From CALCMJ01 sp964475415 (GTDB lineage Bacteria; Bacteroidota; Bacteroidia; Chitinophagales; Saprospiraceae): a stretch of DNA of 60,118 nucleotides. The translations under genes and the position numbers were made by a program. Of this stretch, positions 7,988-16,554 are shown piece by piece. Under the pieces are notes generated by a model. It was not told the origin of the DNA. It searched no databases and saw only the letters and a list, made by a program, of their open reading frames with translations. Within the stretch, counting starts at the first letter, position 1. Each line of letters opens with the position of its first letter. The DNA lies in contig CAYYWZ010000016.1 in assembly GCA_964475415.1 (NCBI GenBank), positions 1 to 60,118 on the forward strand. Direction: 5' to 3'.

Positions 7988-9181
7988 CTATGATATAACT
8001 TTTAGTTTTCTTCCTACAGAAGTAAATGCGGATATAGCCTTATCGATATGCTCGTCCTCATGTCCAGCAGAAATTTGTACTCTTATTCTAGCTTTTTCTT
8101 TGGGGACAACAGGATAGAAAAATCCTATCACATAGATGCCTTCTTTCAGTAGTTCAGAAGCAAACTCTTGAGCAAGTGGAGCATCGTACAACATAATAGG
8201 AACGATAGGATGTGTACCTTTTACAATGTCAAATCCTGCAGCCTCCATACCAGTCCTAAAGCGGGTTGTTTTTTTCTCTAGTTGATCCCTTAGCTCAGTA
8301 GAATTACTAAGCATGTCTAGTGCCTTTAGCGAGGCTCCAACAATAGAAGGAGCCAGTGTATTAGAAAATAAATAGGGACGTGATTTTTGTCTTAGCATTT
8401 CTACAATTTCTTTACTCGCTGCAGTAAAACCTCCGGAAGCACCTCCCAAGGCTTTCCCAAATGTTCCTGTTATAATATCTACTTTTCCGTGCACACCACA
8501 ATGTTCTGCGGATCCTCTCCCTGTTGCACCAGTAAAGCCTGTTGCATGACAGTCATCGACCATCGTAAGCGCATTATATTTTTCCGCTAGTGCACATATA
8601 GCATCTACCTGTGCAATAATTCCATCCATAGAAAATACACCATCTGTTGCAATTAGTATTCGTCTTGCACCAGCCGTCTTGGCTTCTTTAAGTTTGTTTT
8701 CGAGATCTGCCATATCATTGTTAAGATATCTATATCTCTTAGCCTTGCACAACCTTATACCATCTATAATAGAAGCATGGTTCAGCTGATCAGATATTAT
8801 GGCATCATCAGGTCCTAACAAGGGTTCGAAAAGACCGCCATTAGCATCAAAAGCAGCAGCATATAATATAGCATCTTCCCTGCCTACATAGGCGGCTATT
8901 TTTCTTTCGAGTTCTTTGTGAATATCTTGTGTACCGCAGATAAACCTTACACTGGACATGCCAAATCCGTGGGAGTCTATAGTATCTTTTGCAGCTTGCA
9001 TAAGATCACTATTAGCAGAGAGTCCAAGATAATTATTGGCGCAGAAATTCAGTACTTCTACGTTTTGATCCGTTTTGATCTCCGCTTTTTGTTGAGTGAT
9101 AATGATACGTTCTTCTTTGAAAAGTCCAGCATGTTTTAATGCTCCAAGTTCTTTTTTTAGCTCATGGTCTATGTAGCTCAT
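7988..9181 (-). CDS. kbl: Glycine C-acetyltransferase (2-amino-3-ketobutyrate CoA ligase)
   Basis: This PLP enzyme of the alpha-oxoamine synthase family cleaves 2-amino-3-ketobutyrate with CoA to glycine and acetyl-CoA. Landmarks are NNYLGL, the ring-stacking His135 in DQLNHASIIDGIRL, Asp209/His212 in MVDDCHATG, and the PLP lysine Lys243 in TGTFGKALGGASGG, a Kbl-type sequence. Length (397 residues) is normal. Its start overlaps the end of tdh by four bases (ATGA), so the pair forms a translationally coupled threonine-degradation operon. It is a paralogue of the serine palmitoyltransferase at 31806-33011, which has GTFSKSLAS at the same site. Confidence 0.95.
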   Translation of the reverse strand: MSYIDHELKKELGALKHAGLFKEERIIITQQKAEIKTDQNVEVLNFCANNYLGLSANSDLMQAAKDTIDSHGFGMSSVRFICGTQDIHKELERKIAAYVGREDAILYAAAFDANGGLFEPLLGPDDAIISDQLNHASIIDGIRLCKAKRYRYLNNDMADLENKLKEAKTAGARRILIATDGVFSMDGIIAQVDAICALAEKYNALTMVDDCHATGFTGATGRGSAEHCGVHGKVDIITGTFGKALGGASGGFTAASKEIVEMLRQKSRPYLFSNTLAPSIVGASLKALDMLSNSTELRDQLEKKTTRFRTGMEAAGFDIVKGTHPIVPIMLYDAPLAQEFASELLKEGIYVIGFFYPVVPKEKARIRVQISAGHEDEHIDKAISAFTSVGRKLKVIS

Positions 9182-10134
9182 ATATACGAAGTTTTATATT
9201 GTTTGTTAAGTTGGACAAGCATATCTTTTGACATGTCTTCTATTCCATATCTATGTTGCCACTTCCAGTCTGTTCTTGCTGCAGAGTCATCTATGCTTTC
9301 TGACCAACTAGCAGCGATTTCTTGACGGAAATCTGGTTTGTAATCTATGGTAAATTCTGGAATATATTTTAGGATCTCCGTACTCAGTTCTTCTGGAGTA
9401 AAATCCATACCAGCAAGGTTATAACTAGATCGTACTTTGATGCTAGAAGCTGGAGCTTCCATAAGTTCTATAGTAGCTCTAATGGCATCTTCCATATACA
9501 TCATAGGTAGTCTAGTGTTAGCTTCTAGAAAGCATTCGTACTGCTGCTTTTTAAGAGCTTCATGAAATATCTCAACTGCATAATCTGTTGTGCCTCCACT
9601 AGGTATCGACTGATAACCTATTATTCCTGGATATCTTACAGATCTCACATCCACCTCATATCTCTTTGCATAATAGTTGCACCATAATTCTCCACTGGCC
9701 TTACTCATACCATAGACAGTTCCGGGTAAGAGTGGAGCATGTAGAGGTGTATTGATCCGAGGTGTTGTAGGTCCGAATACCGCTATAGTGCTAGGAAAGA
9801 AAACCTTATTGATAGCGTGGTCCTTGGCGAGGTTAAGAATTGATAGAAGACCATTTAGATTGACGTTCCAAGTCTTTATAGGTTTCCACTCGCCATTTGC
9901 TGATAGTATGGCCGCAAGGTGATATACTTGTGTAATTTTGTGGTCAGCAATATGCTCTCGCAATCTTTGTTCGTTTAGGATGTCAAGAAAGCAAAATGGG
10001 CCATCAGTTTTTTTTGGTTCAGTTATGTCTGAGGCAATTACGTTTGCCGTTCCATAAATTTCTCTTAGAGATTTAGTGAGTGCAGTTCCGATCTGACCAT
10101 TGGCACCTGTGATGAGTATTTTCTCCTGTTGCAT
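9178..10134 (-). CDS. tdh: L-threonine 3-dehydrogenase, NAD-epimerase (SDR) type
   Basis: This enzyme oxidises L-threonine to 2-amino-3-ketobutyrate, the substrate of Kbl encoded next to it. It is an extended short-chain dehydrogenase. The Rossmann motif TGANGQIG begins at residue 9, Ser115/Thr116 lie in FFPSTIAVFG, and the catalytic Tyr141 and Lys145 lie in YGMSKASGE. This epimerase-type threonine dehydrogenase is distinct from the zinc enzyme of E. coli. Length (318 residues) is usual. Confidence 0.93.
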   Translation of the reverse strand: MQQEKILITGANGQIGTALTKSLREIYGTANVIASDITEPKKTDGPFCFLDILNEQRLREHIADHKITQVYHLAAILSANGEWKPIKTWNVNLNGLLSILNLAKDHAINKVFFPSTIAVFGPTTPRINTPLHAPLLPGTVYGMSKASGELWCNYYAKRYEVDVRSVRYPGIIGYQSIPSGGTTDYAVEIFHEALKKQQYECFLEANTRLPMMYMEDAIRATIELMEAPASSIKVRSSYNLAGMDFTPEELSTEILKYIPEFTIDYKPDFRQEIAASWSESIDDSAARTDWKWQHRYGIEDMSKDMLVQLNKQYKTSYI

Positions 10135-10243
10135 ATATTACCTTTATGAGGTGCTAATATAGATTAATCATAAGTAGATTCATCTATTTTGTCTTGTCTT
10201 TCCCGACTTATTTATATTATTTGATTTTGATAGAAAGTCGAAC

Positions 10244-10732
10244 TTATTTACTAGGTATATATTTTTTAAGTTCTGCTTTAGTAGGGATATAGTCCATGAA
10301 CTCATAGCTCTCATTTTCGAAGTCTAGTTTGTAAATATAATTTTCTCTACCATTAGTTACAATGGTTAGTGGAACATTAAGTGCTAGATTGTAATTGCTA
10401 ATTTGTAAAAAGGTTTTTTCCGATATATTGATATGAGGTGCTTTGCATTCTATCAATATAAGTGGTTTATCTTTTAGATATATAATGAGATCATATCTTC
10501 TCTTGTTGCCATAAAGCAGGAATTCTTTTTCCACACTAAAGTTAGCGACAGAATAGTCTTTTTTCTGGATAAGGTATTGTATGATAAGTTGTCTTGTGAT
10601 TTCTTCGGGAGCTAGTATATATTCGTTCTTTCTTACGGGATCATAGATGTATTTTTTGCCCTCACGTTTTATGATCTTCAGGCTATCAAAAAATTGATCT
10701 AGTTCTAATTGTAGACAGAGGCTACTTTTCAT
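10244..10732 (-). CDS. HsdR N-terminal-type nuclease-fold protein
   Basis: This 162-residue protein corresponds to the type I restriction enzyme R-protein N-terminal domain (HSDR_N_2 family), found in many Bacteroidota as a stand-alone protein. A PD-(D/E)xK core is visible: Asp81 in RRYDLIIY, then Glu95-Cys-Lys97 in LIECKAP, and Gln110 in FLQISNYN. There is no helicase domain and no nearby hsdM or hsdS, so it is not part of a restriction system here. Its DNA target and role are unknown. It lies 33 bases downstream of the large helicase-like gene and may be co-transcribed with it. Confidence 0.8.
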   Translation of the reverse strand: MKSSLCLQLELDQFFDSLKIIKREGKKYIYDPVRKNEYILAPEEITRQLIIQYLIQKKDYSVANFSVEKEFLLYGNKRRYDLIIYLKDKPLILIECKAPHINISEKTFLQISNYNLALNVPLTIVTNGRENYIYKLDFENESYEFMDYIPTKAELKKYIPSK

Positions 10733-10765
10733 ACATCTCGTTCATTGTTAATAGCTATATAGAAA

Positions 10766-13156
10766 TTAAGGATTTACCATCTGTTCTTCAATAGATGTTT
10801 GTGCTTGTAAGGCTTTCATTTCTTCTACATTCTCTATGATCCTAGAAATCCCATTGTCTATAAGATCGTGTGACCATATATTCATGCACTTTACACCGGC
10901 TTGTTGTAAGCTATTAATTAAGAAAAACTGCCATTGGTAATAGTAAGATTTAGAACTATTGATCAATCCATCTTCTATAAGTACGATGGAATTTTTTTCA
11001 GAGTCTAGTAGGGCCTCGACAATTTTATTTTCTGTGCTTTCTTTCTTAATTTCTTTTAGGCCAAGATCTTCTAACTGCTCTTCCAATATAGAATTATGGA
11101 AAGAAGACCAGAAAGAAATTATGCTTAGATTTTTAGTTTGGTAAAGACTTATTTGTGGATTGACTTGATTTAGATTAGTAGCTATGCGCTTGCAAAATCT
11201 AAGTCTATCTGTCATTGATAGCTCTTCTAGATCTTCTACAAGCTTAGGGTAGGAGAGTACCATGTTTATATTATCAGTGTCCTCGTCTATCTGATCTATT
11301 ATTTCTGGACGGTCATAAATTCTACCGTTATAGGTATTATATACAAGTTGTTGATTTGACAGTTTTTTGATAGTTTCCATTCTGAAGTAGCGGTGATTAC
11401 TTACTTGATCTAAGATCACTGTATCCCATGATTTAGACCTTATTTTATGTAGATGTTTAGCATAGTTTTCTCGAATAATTATAATAGGATAGTGTGATGT
11501 AATAAGATCAGTAGCCTCCTCTAGAAGCTCTAGCCAGTTTTCGTTTACAGGTCTATCCTTCTTTATTAGTTTTTGATAGGATTTGGCATTTGTTTTTTGT
11601 AATTCCTTTCTTGCTGTAATTTTATTGACATAGATATTATTTTCTATAAGTTGTTCTTTCTTTCCTAGTATGCTGATATTGAGATCTGTAAGAAATTCAA
11701 ACAAGTCTAAATCTATGTTGTTCCTGATATTACTTTCTCTATCTAATAATTGTAAGATATACCATCCCTCAAATAGAAATACCCATATATTTTTATGGTA
11801 GGATTTTATTTTATCTAAAATCCTAATCGTAGAATCATCAGCAGTATGTAAGAATTGTAACCATTTTATGTAAGAAACATTTAGTTCGTTACGCTCTAGC
11901 AAAAGGTCTAGTGTAGAACTTATATCCTGTAACATTTTTATCTGATGCTGCAGGGTAAATCCATTGTGCTCATATTGTTTGGGAAAATATTCACTTTTAT
12001 TTACATCTTGTATCAGTTCATCTATCTGAGTGTGGATAATAGATAGCTGCTCATCATTAGCATTATTTTTATTTATACGTCTGAGATATTCATCTAGGGT
12101 AGTGTAATCTATTGTGTCTATACCCTTAAGTGCATCTATCAACTCGTCGATATATTCCTCTGACAAGATTACATTGTCAAGTAAGTAAGCAGGAACTAGC
12201 TTATTGAGGTAAGTATTACCTTTGTAAAAACTTACAATCTCATCTAAGGATTCCTTTATAGGATGGCCAGACTTTTCTATAGATTTCTTTTTAGAGAAAA
12301 ATGATTTTTTTGCAGTGCTTACTTTGTCTTCTGTTGGATTTGTCAAAAATTCTAATAGTAGCTTATTGAGTTGTTTAACGTATAACTTGTTCTGATCAAA
12401 ACACTCTTTGACAATACCTTCTATTTTTCTGTCTAGGAGGTTTGTAAGCCTGTATTGTATATCGTTTGTTCGATCCTTGAGTCTTTTAATTAATAACTTA
12501 CTTTCATTTCTCAGTTCTATATCTAATTGATCACTTATAAATTTAGAGGTGTATAGATTTATAGTATCAAGAAATTTGAAAGAATTATGATATAGCTTAG
12601 TTGCTTGCTCTACTTCCTTTCTTACCTTCCAAAATTCTTTTTTATTGAAGCTCAGACCGTGTTCCTTTATCTTAAGTGTTTTTTCAGCACCCTTGGTTAC
12701 AGATTGTAAATTGTAGTAGGTGGCAATCAGAGATTTTCTATTCCAATTACCGAATACTTTAGTTTCTAGAGTACTGAATTTATTTTCTACCTGTTTCGTT
12801 TCCTCTTTAAGTTTAGTTACAAGCTTTTCTATAATATCTCTGGAAAGATGAGGTGCAGGACTGTGTGTTTCTTTGAATATAGTTAGGTCTTCCTGAGACA
12901 GGCTGTAATTGTTAGATATTGTTAAGCAATATTTATCTAGATCATATTCTGCAAGCAGGTCTGGTAATTGTTTGTAATCCAGCTCTTCCGAAATCACAAG
13001 AAGTGTTTTCTTGTTGTCATAGAGCTGGCTGATCAGAAATTGTAATATCGCTTTATTCTTCTTTTCTGGATCATGATATTGTACGACAAGAGATTGGTTT
13101 TCTCTGATCGCTATATGGTGGTTTAGGATTTCTTCGTCGAATGGTAGGTGAAGCAT
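10766..13156 (-). CDS. Degenerate SF1 helicase-like protein with Vsr-like C terminus
   Basis: No intact enzyme domain is present, but the plan resembles DUF4011/AAA_11-type SF1 helicases. Residues 21-80 follow the Walker A region (strand, loop, helix, then NKKTLLVISEELDYKQLPDLL), but GPPGTGKS is replaced by YHDPEKKN. Residues 110-530 are helical and charged. Residues 554-610 match the Walker B region, with DTVILDQVSN in place of DxVIxDEASQ. Residues 722-778 (IEDGLINSSKSYYYQW, then NIWSHDLI) match the Vsr-like nuclease domain that ends many such helicases, again without its acidic residues. I infer a non-catalytic derivative; its role is unknown. It has no signal peptide, and the long open frame with normal composition argues that it is expressed. 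Confidence 0.6.
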   Translation of the reverse strand: MLHLPFDEEILNHHIAIRENQSLVVQYHDPEKKNKAILQFLISQLYDNKKTLLVISEELDYKQLPDLLAEYDLDKYCLTISNNYSLSQEDLTIFKETHSPAPHLSRDIIEKLVTKLKEETKQVENKFSTLETKVFGNWNRKSLIATYYNLQSVTKGAEKTLKIKEHGLSFNKKEFWKVRKEVEQATKLYHNSFKFLDTINLYTSKFISDQLDIELRNESKLLIKRLKDRTNDIQYRLTNLLDRKIEGIVKECFDQNKLYVKQLNKLLLEFLTNPTEDKVSTAKKSFFSKKKSIEKSGHPIKESLDEIVSFYKGNTYLNKLVPAYLLDNVILSEEYIDELIDALKGIDTIDYTTLDEYLRRINKNNANDEQLSIIHTQIDELIQDVNKSEYFPKQYEHNGFTLQHQIKMLQDISSTLDLLLERNELNVSYIKWLQFLHTADDSTIRILDKIKSYHKNIWVFLFEGWYILQLLDRESNIRNNIDLDLFEFLTDLNISILGKKEQLIENNIYVNKITARKELQKTNAKSYQKLIKKDRPVNENWLELLEEATDLITSHYPIIIIRENYAKHLHKIRSKSWDTVILDQVSNHRYFRMETIKKLSNQQLVYNTYNGRIYDRPEIIDQIDEDTDNINMVLSYPKLVEDLEELSMTDRLRFCKRIATNLNQVNPQISLYQTKNLSIISFWSSFHNSILEEQLEDLGLKEIKKESTENKIVEALLDSEKNSIVLIEDGLINSSKSYYYQWQFFLINSLQQAGVKCMNIWSHDLIDNGISRIIENVEEMKALQAQTSIEEQMVNP

Positions 13157-13330
13157 GTTTTCTACTTTAGCTAGAACATATTATAATATCTCAAATATAT
13201 AAAATATCTTAATATGTAATGTCCCTATTTTATATTTAATTATAAATATATTAGGGGATAGCTAAGTTGTGAAAATACAAATTCATATAGAACGATGTGT
13301 ATATAACTTAACCGCCTATTTTTTTGACAT

Positions 13331-13352
13331 ATAGCTTAAGACAATAAGCTAT
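13331..13352. repeat. Perfect hairpin in the 13157-13440 spacer
   Basis: ATAGCTTA (13331-13338) pairs with TAAGCTAT (13345-13352) around a six-base loop. No T tract follows on either strand, so it is not an obvious terminator. The rest of this AT-rich spacer holds only the terminator-like element listed next. Confidence 0.45.
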
Positions 13353-13387
13353 AGAATAGGGATATATAAATAAGTAATGGAATAAAT

Positions 13388-13432
13388 AAAAAAAATGTAG
13401 ATTGATCTTACTAGTTGTATAATGTAATCTAC
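13388..13432 (-). terminator. Possible terminator of the MORN-type lipoprotein gene
   Basis: On the minus strand, GTAGATT (complement of 13426-13432) pairs with AATCTAC (complement of 13397-13403), followed by a run of eight T (A tract 13388-13395). The loop is long (22 bases), so confidence is moderate. Confidence 0.5.
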
Positions 13433-13440
13433 GGATACAG

Positions 13441-14028
13441 CTATTCTTCTTTTTCTATGATGCCGCCGCTTAGCTTATTTCCATTTTCATATTTGTATTG
13501 CATCATAAGGTCACCGCTTTCGTCATAGAAAAGCATATCACCATGAGGTTGACCTTTATTGAAATTCGTTTCTTTCTGTAAATTACCTCTGCCATCATAT
13601 TCAGACATGATTCCTTGTAGTTCTCCATTTACATATTCCATCTCTTTTACGGGTCTTCCGTTTTTATAAGTGCCATAGAGACCATCATAAGTGTTATTAT
13701 TATAGCTAATCTTAGTTTCTATTTGGCCTCTATTAGAAAACTCTAAGTAGGTCCCGTGGAGATTTCCATCTACATAAGTTGCCAGTGTTTTTATGATCTT
13801 TTTGTTTGGATGGTAGGTAATCCAAGTGCCGTTCTTTACACCATCTTTAAGATAACCTTCCTCCACAAGCATTCCATCATTCATTTTGATAGCCTTGGTG
13901 ATACCTCCTGATTTTGTTGTTTCATAACCACTAAGATCTGTCTTTTCTCCTTTTGTAGAACCGCCAGCGCCAGTGCCGCAAGCTAATAAGGCCATACTAG
14001 CGCATAAACATAATAAGAGGTTTCTCAT
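13441..14028 (-). CDS. Lipoprotein with MORN-type repeats
   Basis: The N terminus is a lipoprotein signal (MRNLLLCLCASMALLAC) with acylation expected at Cys17. The rest consists of about six imperfect MORN-variant repeats with the pattern Y-x-N-G-x-x-x-G (for example YVDGNLHGTYLEF, YNNNTYDGLYGTYKNG, YVNGELQGIMSEYDGRG, FNKGQPHGDMLFYDE). Such YwqK-like repeat lipoproteins are common in Bacteroidota; they probably serve protein or envelope binding, and no enzymatic function is expected. It is monocistronic with a well-formed promoter and diverges from the PolX-like gene. Confidence 0.8.
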   Translation of the reverse strand: MRNLLLCLCASMALLACGTGAGGSTKGEKTDLSGYETTKSGGITKAIKMNDGMLVEEGYLKDGVKNGTWITYHPNKKIIKTLATYVDGNLHGTYLEFSNRGQIETKISYNNNTYDGLYGTYKNGRPVKEMEYVNGELQGIMSEYDGRGNLQKETNFNKGQPHGDMLFYDESGDLMMQYKYENGNKLSGGIIEKEE

Positions 14029-14050
14029 ATCTAAAAATTTTATATTTGTA

Positions 14051-14080
14051 CAAAAATATAAGTTTACAAGCTAGATTCAA
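14051..14080 (-). promoter_or_regulatory. Bacteroidota-type promoter of the MORN lipoprotein gene
   Basis: On the minus strand a TTG (complement of 14078-14080) is followed by exactly 19 bases and then TATTTTTG (complement of 14051-14058), matching TTG-N19-TAnnTTTG. It lies 23 bases before the start codon. A plus-strand TATATTTG at 14041-14048 may serve the divergent gene at 14110. Confidence 0.7.
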
Positions 14081-14109
14081 CAAAAGCTTGGTAAAAAATA
14101 ACAAATTAT

Positions 14110-15738
14110 ATGACAAATAAACAAGTTGCTGCTAAGTTTAATCTTTTAGGAAAGATAATGGAATTGTACAAGGAGAATCCTTTCAAAATAAAATCTTACT
14201 CTAATGCTTATCTGACCATCAGGAAAATGGAAAAAGAGGTAATTTCGATGGATGAGTCTGAGCTGTCGCAACAACAAGGGATAGGTAAAGCTATAAGTGC
14301 TAAGATTGTAGAACTAGGACAGACTGGAAAGATATCAGCTTTAGAAAAATACTTAGATAAGACACCTACGGGAATTGTAGAGTTACTCCAGATAAAAGGC
14401 CTAGGACCTAAGAAGATCAAGCAGATATGGGAAGAGTTGCAGATAGAAAGTCCTGGCGAGTTACTATATGCCTGTAATGAAAATAGATTAGTAGATCTTA
14501 AGGGTTTTGGTGAGAAAACTCAGACAGGACTTATAGAGAAGTTAAGTTACTTCTTGGATTCTAAGGGGAGTTACCTATATGGTCATATAGAAAAGGAAGG
14601 CCTAGAGTTATTAGAAATTCTTAAGCAGAAATACGCTGATTATCAGTGGGATTTTTGTGGTTTGTTTGAGCGGAAGATGCCTGTGCTTACCGAAATAAGT
14701 ATTCTTACGGATTACAATTTAGACAATACTTTTTATGAGTGTATAACCGAAATTGAAGGAATAGAATATCTAGAAGAGAGCAAGTGGAGCTTTAAGAGTG
14801 TAGATGTAGCTTTTGTCCAAAGTACTAAGGATGGCTTTTATCTAGATAAAATCATGCAGTCTTCAAGCGAATACTACTTAAAAAATAGTCCGACTTATGA
14901 AAAAGCAGAATCAGAGCAAGTAATATTTTCTGCTGCTGGACAGGCTTTTCTGCCATCGGAGTCCAGAGAATGGGGTAGTGTGGTATCCTGGACTCAGGAG
15001 AAAATAGATCTTCTAATTACAGAAAAGGATATAAAAGGAGTTGTCCATTGCCACACAACCTACAGCGATGGGATTCATGATTTGCCCACTATGGTAGATA
15101 CTTCGGCAAAGATGGGCTATGAGTATATTGTCATTACAGATCATTCTAAATCTGCTTTCTACGCGAATGGATTACAGATAGAGCGTCTCATGATGCAAAT
15201 CAGAGAGATAGAGGCCTTAAATAATAGTAGGGATGACATAAAGATATTTTCAGGTATAGAATCGGATATCTTATCTGATGGTTCTCTGGATTATCCGGAT
15301 GATATCCTAGATCAACTAGATGTAGTAATAGCAAGTATACATTCTAATCTCAAAATGGACGAAGCAAAAGCAACTACTAGGCTAGTAAAAGCTATAGAGC
15401 ATCCTGCGACTAAGATCTTAGGACATCCTACAGGTAGATTATTACTGAGTAGAAAAGGTTATCCTATAGATTACAAAAAGATAATAGACGCATGTTCTGC
15501 TAATGGCGTTAGTATAGAAGTTAATGCAAATCCTTACAGGTTAGATCTGGATTGGGAATGGATTCCCTATGCTATGGAAAAGGGATTGCAGATATCTATA
15601 AATCCTGATGCCCATTCTACTGGAGGAATTAAGGATATTAGATATGGTGTATTAGCAGCAAGAAAAGGGCTACTTACTAAGGATTATACGCTTAATGCTA
15701 AGAATACAGCCGAATTTACTTCTTGGCTCAAAAATTGA
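14110..15738 (+). CDS. PolX-like protein: HhH and PHP domains with degraded polymerase palm
   Basis: The layout is that of bacterial family X DNA polymerases: an N-terminal 8-kDa-type helical domain and helix-hairpin-helix motifs (GIGKAISAKI at 57-66, GLGPKKIKQI at 97-106, GFGEKTQTG at 132-140), a nucleotidyltransferase region (about 150-290) and a C-terminal PHP phosphoesterase. The PHP metal ligands are present: His313 and His315 (HCHTTYSDG), Asp344/His345 (ITDHS), Glu384, His411, His439 and Asp500/His502 (NPDAH). In the palm, the GS...DxD signature is replaced by CGLFERKMPVLTEIS (183-197), so the metal-binding aspartates are gone and polymerase activity is unlikely. The protein is best read as a PHP nuclease or phosphatase with DNA-binding HhH motifs, perhaps in base-excision repair. 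Length is close to typical PolX. Confidence 0.85.
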   Translation: MTNKQVAAKFNLLGKIMELYKENPFKIKSYSNAYLTIRKMEKEVISMDESELSQQQGIGKAISAKIVELGQTGKISALEKYLDKTPTGIVELLQIKGLGPKKIKQIWEELQIESPGELLYACNENRLVDLKGFGEKTQTGLIEKLSYFLDSKGSYLYGHIEKEGLELLEILKQKYADYQWDFCGLFERKMPVLTEISILTDYNLDNTFYECITEIEGIEYLEESKWSFKSVDVAFVQSTKDGFYLDKIMQSSSEYYLKNSPTYEKAESEQVIFSAAGQAFLPSESREWGSVVSWTQEKIDLLITEKDIKGVVHCHTTYSDGIHDLPTMVDTSAKMGYEYIVITDHSKSAFYANGLQIERLMMQIREIEALNNSRDDIKIFSGIESDILSDGSLDYPDDILDQLDVVIASIHSNLKMDEAKATTRLVKAIEHPATKILGHPTGRLLLSRKGYPIDYKKIIDACSANGVSIEVNANPYRLDLDWEWIPYAMEKGLQISINPDAHSTGGIKDIRYGVLAARKGLLTKDYTLNAKNTAEFTSWLKN

Positions 15739-15801
15739 TATTATATTTTATGATAATATGAAAATACATTGTTAATGCGTTGTTAATCGGGTAAACCCCT
15801 A

Positions 15802-15831
15802 TTGTTATTGACATTAATATGCTTATTTTTG
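15802..15831 (+). promoter_or_regulatory. Bacteroidota-type promoter of the DUF1573 lipoprotein gene
   Basis: TTG (15802-15804), a 19-base spacer and TATTTTTG (15824-15831) match TTG-N19-TAnnTTTG exactly, 39 bases before the ATG. Confidence 0.72.
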
Positions 15832-15870
15832 TAATGTAAATTTAGATTATTAACAAACAATACTTTATAA

Positions 15871-16407
15871 ATGAAAAATTTTGTTTTTCTATTTGCGTTA
15901 ACGTTACTAGGCTTTGTAGCTTGTAAAAATGATTCTACAACAGCAACTGACGAACGTTCAGTACCTGCAACAACACAGACGACTTCAGCGACTACTAGTC
16001 CAGCCACTTTGAAAGAACAGGCAAAAACTACTAACACACCTGCAGTACCAACTGGTCCTACTACCTCTCTAGAATTTGATGATAACACATTCGATTTTGG
16101 TGAAGTAATGGATGGTGAAAAAGTACAACATGTATACAAGTTTAAGAACACAGGAAAAGAGCCTTTAATTATTTCTAATGCTAAAGGTAGCTGTGGATGT
16201 ACTGTTCCTACATGGCCAAGAGAACCGATCCCAGTTGGTGGAGAAGGTGAGATCATGGTACAATTTGATTCTAAGAACAAAGGTAAAGTAGGAGGAAACC
16301 CTCAGTCTAAGAGAGTAACACTTACTGCAAATACAGATCCAGTAAACACGTACCTTACAATTAAAGGTACTGTAAACAAAGATGAAGCTGCTACTAACCC
16401 TAGCTAG
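15871..16407 (+). CDS. DUF1573 lipoprotein
   Basis: A lipobox signal (MKNFVFLFALTLLGFVAC) is followed by a Thr/Ala/Pro-rich linker (residues 20-67) and one DUF1573 immunoglobulin-like domain: FGEVMDGEKVQHVYKFKNTG, the family signature GSCGCTVPTWP, then PVGGEGEIMVQFDSKNKGK. The domain is common in Bacteroidota surface and periplasmic proteins, and its function is not known. The gene has its own promoter and a strong terminator. A second DUF1573 protein lies at 52837-53235. Confidence 0.9.
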   Translation: MKNFVFLFALTLLGFVACKNDSTTATDERSVPATTQTTSATTSPATLKEQAKTTNTPAVPTGPTTSLEFDDNTFDFGEVMDGEKVQHVYKFKNTGKEPLIISNAKGSCGCTVPTWPREPIPVGGEGEIMVQFDSKNKGKVGGNPQSKRVTLTANTDPVNTYLTIKGTVNKDEAATNPS

Positions 16408-16436
16408 TCAAAAACTATTGGATTATAAAAAATTAC

Positions 16437-16475
16437 AAAGAGCTTATACCTATTCGGTATAAGCTCTTTCTTATT
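16437..16475 (+). terminator. Strong intrinsic terminator after the DUF1573 gene
   Basis: A perfect 14-bp stem, 16437-16450 with 16456-16469 (core AGCTTATACC/GGTATAAGCT), has a TATTC loop and is followed by CTTATTTATT. The A-rich 5' side could also allow function on the other strand. Confidence 0.88.
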
Positions 16476-16554
16476 TATTCTACAACTATATTTTGTTGAA
16501 TTTGTTATTTATAACAAACCGTAATTTCCTGCATGGAATATTTACAAACTACTT

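Noticed and set aside
10244..13156. Type I restriction-modification system
   Set aside because: Only an HsdR N-terminal-type protein is present; there is no hsdM, no hsdS and no helicase with intact Walker motifs.
13331..13352. Hairpin considered as the terminator of the MORN lipoprotein gene
   Set aside because: No T tract on either strand; the element at 13388-13432 is closer to the gene and has one.
15783..16280. Long open frame antisense to the DUF1573 lipoprotein gene
   Set aside because: It mirrors a gene with clear domain signature, promoter and terminator; the antisense product is low-complexity with no recognisable domain.
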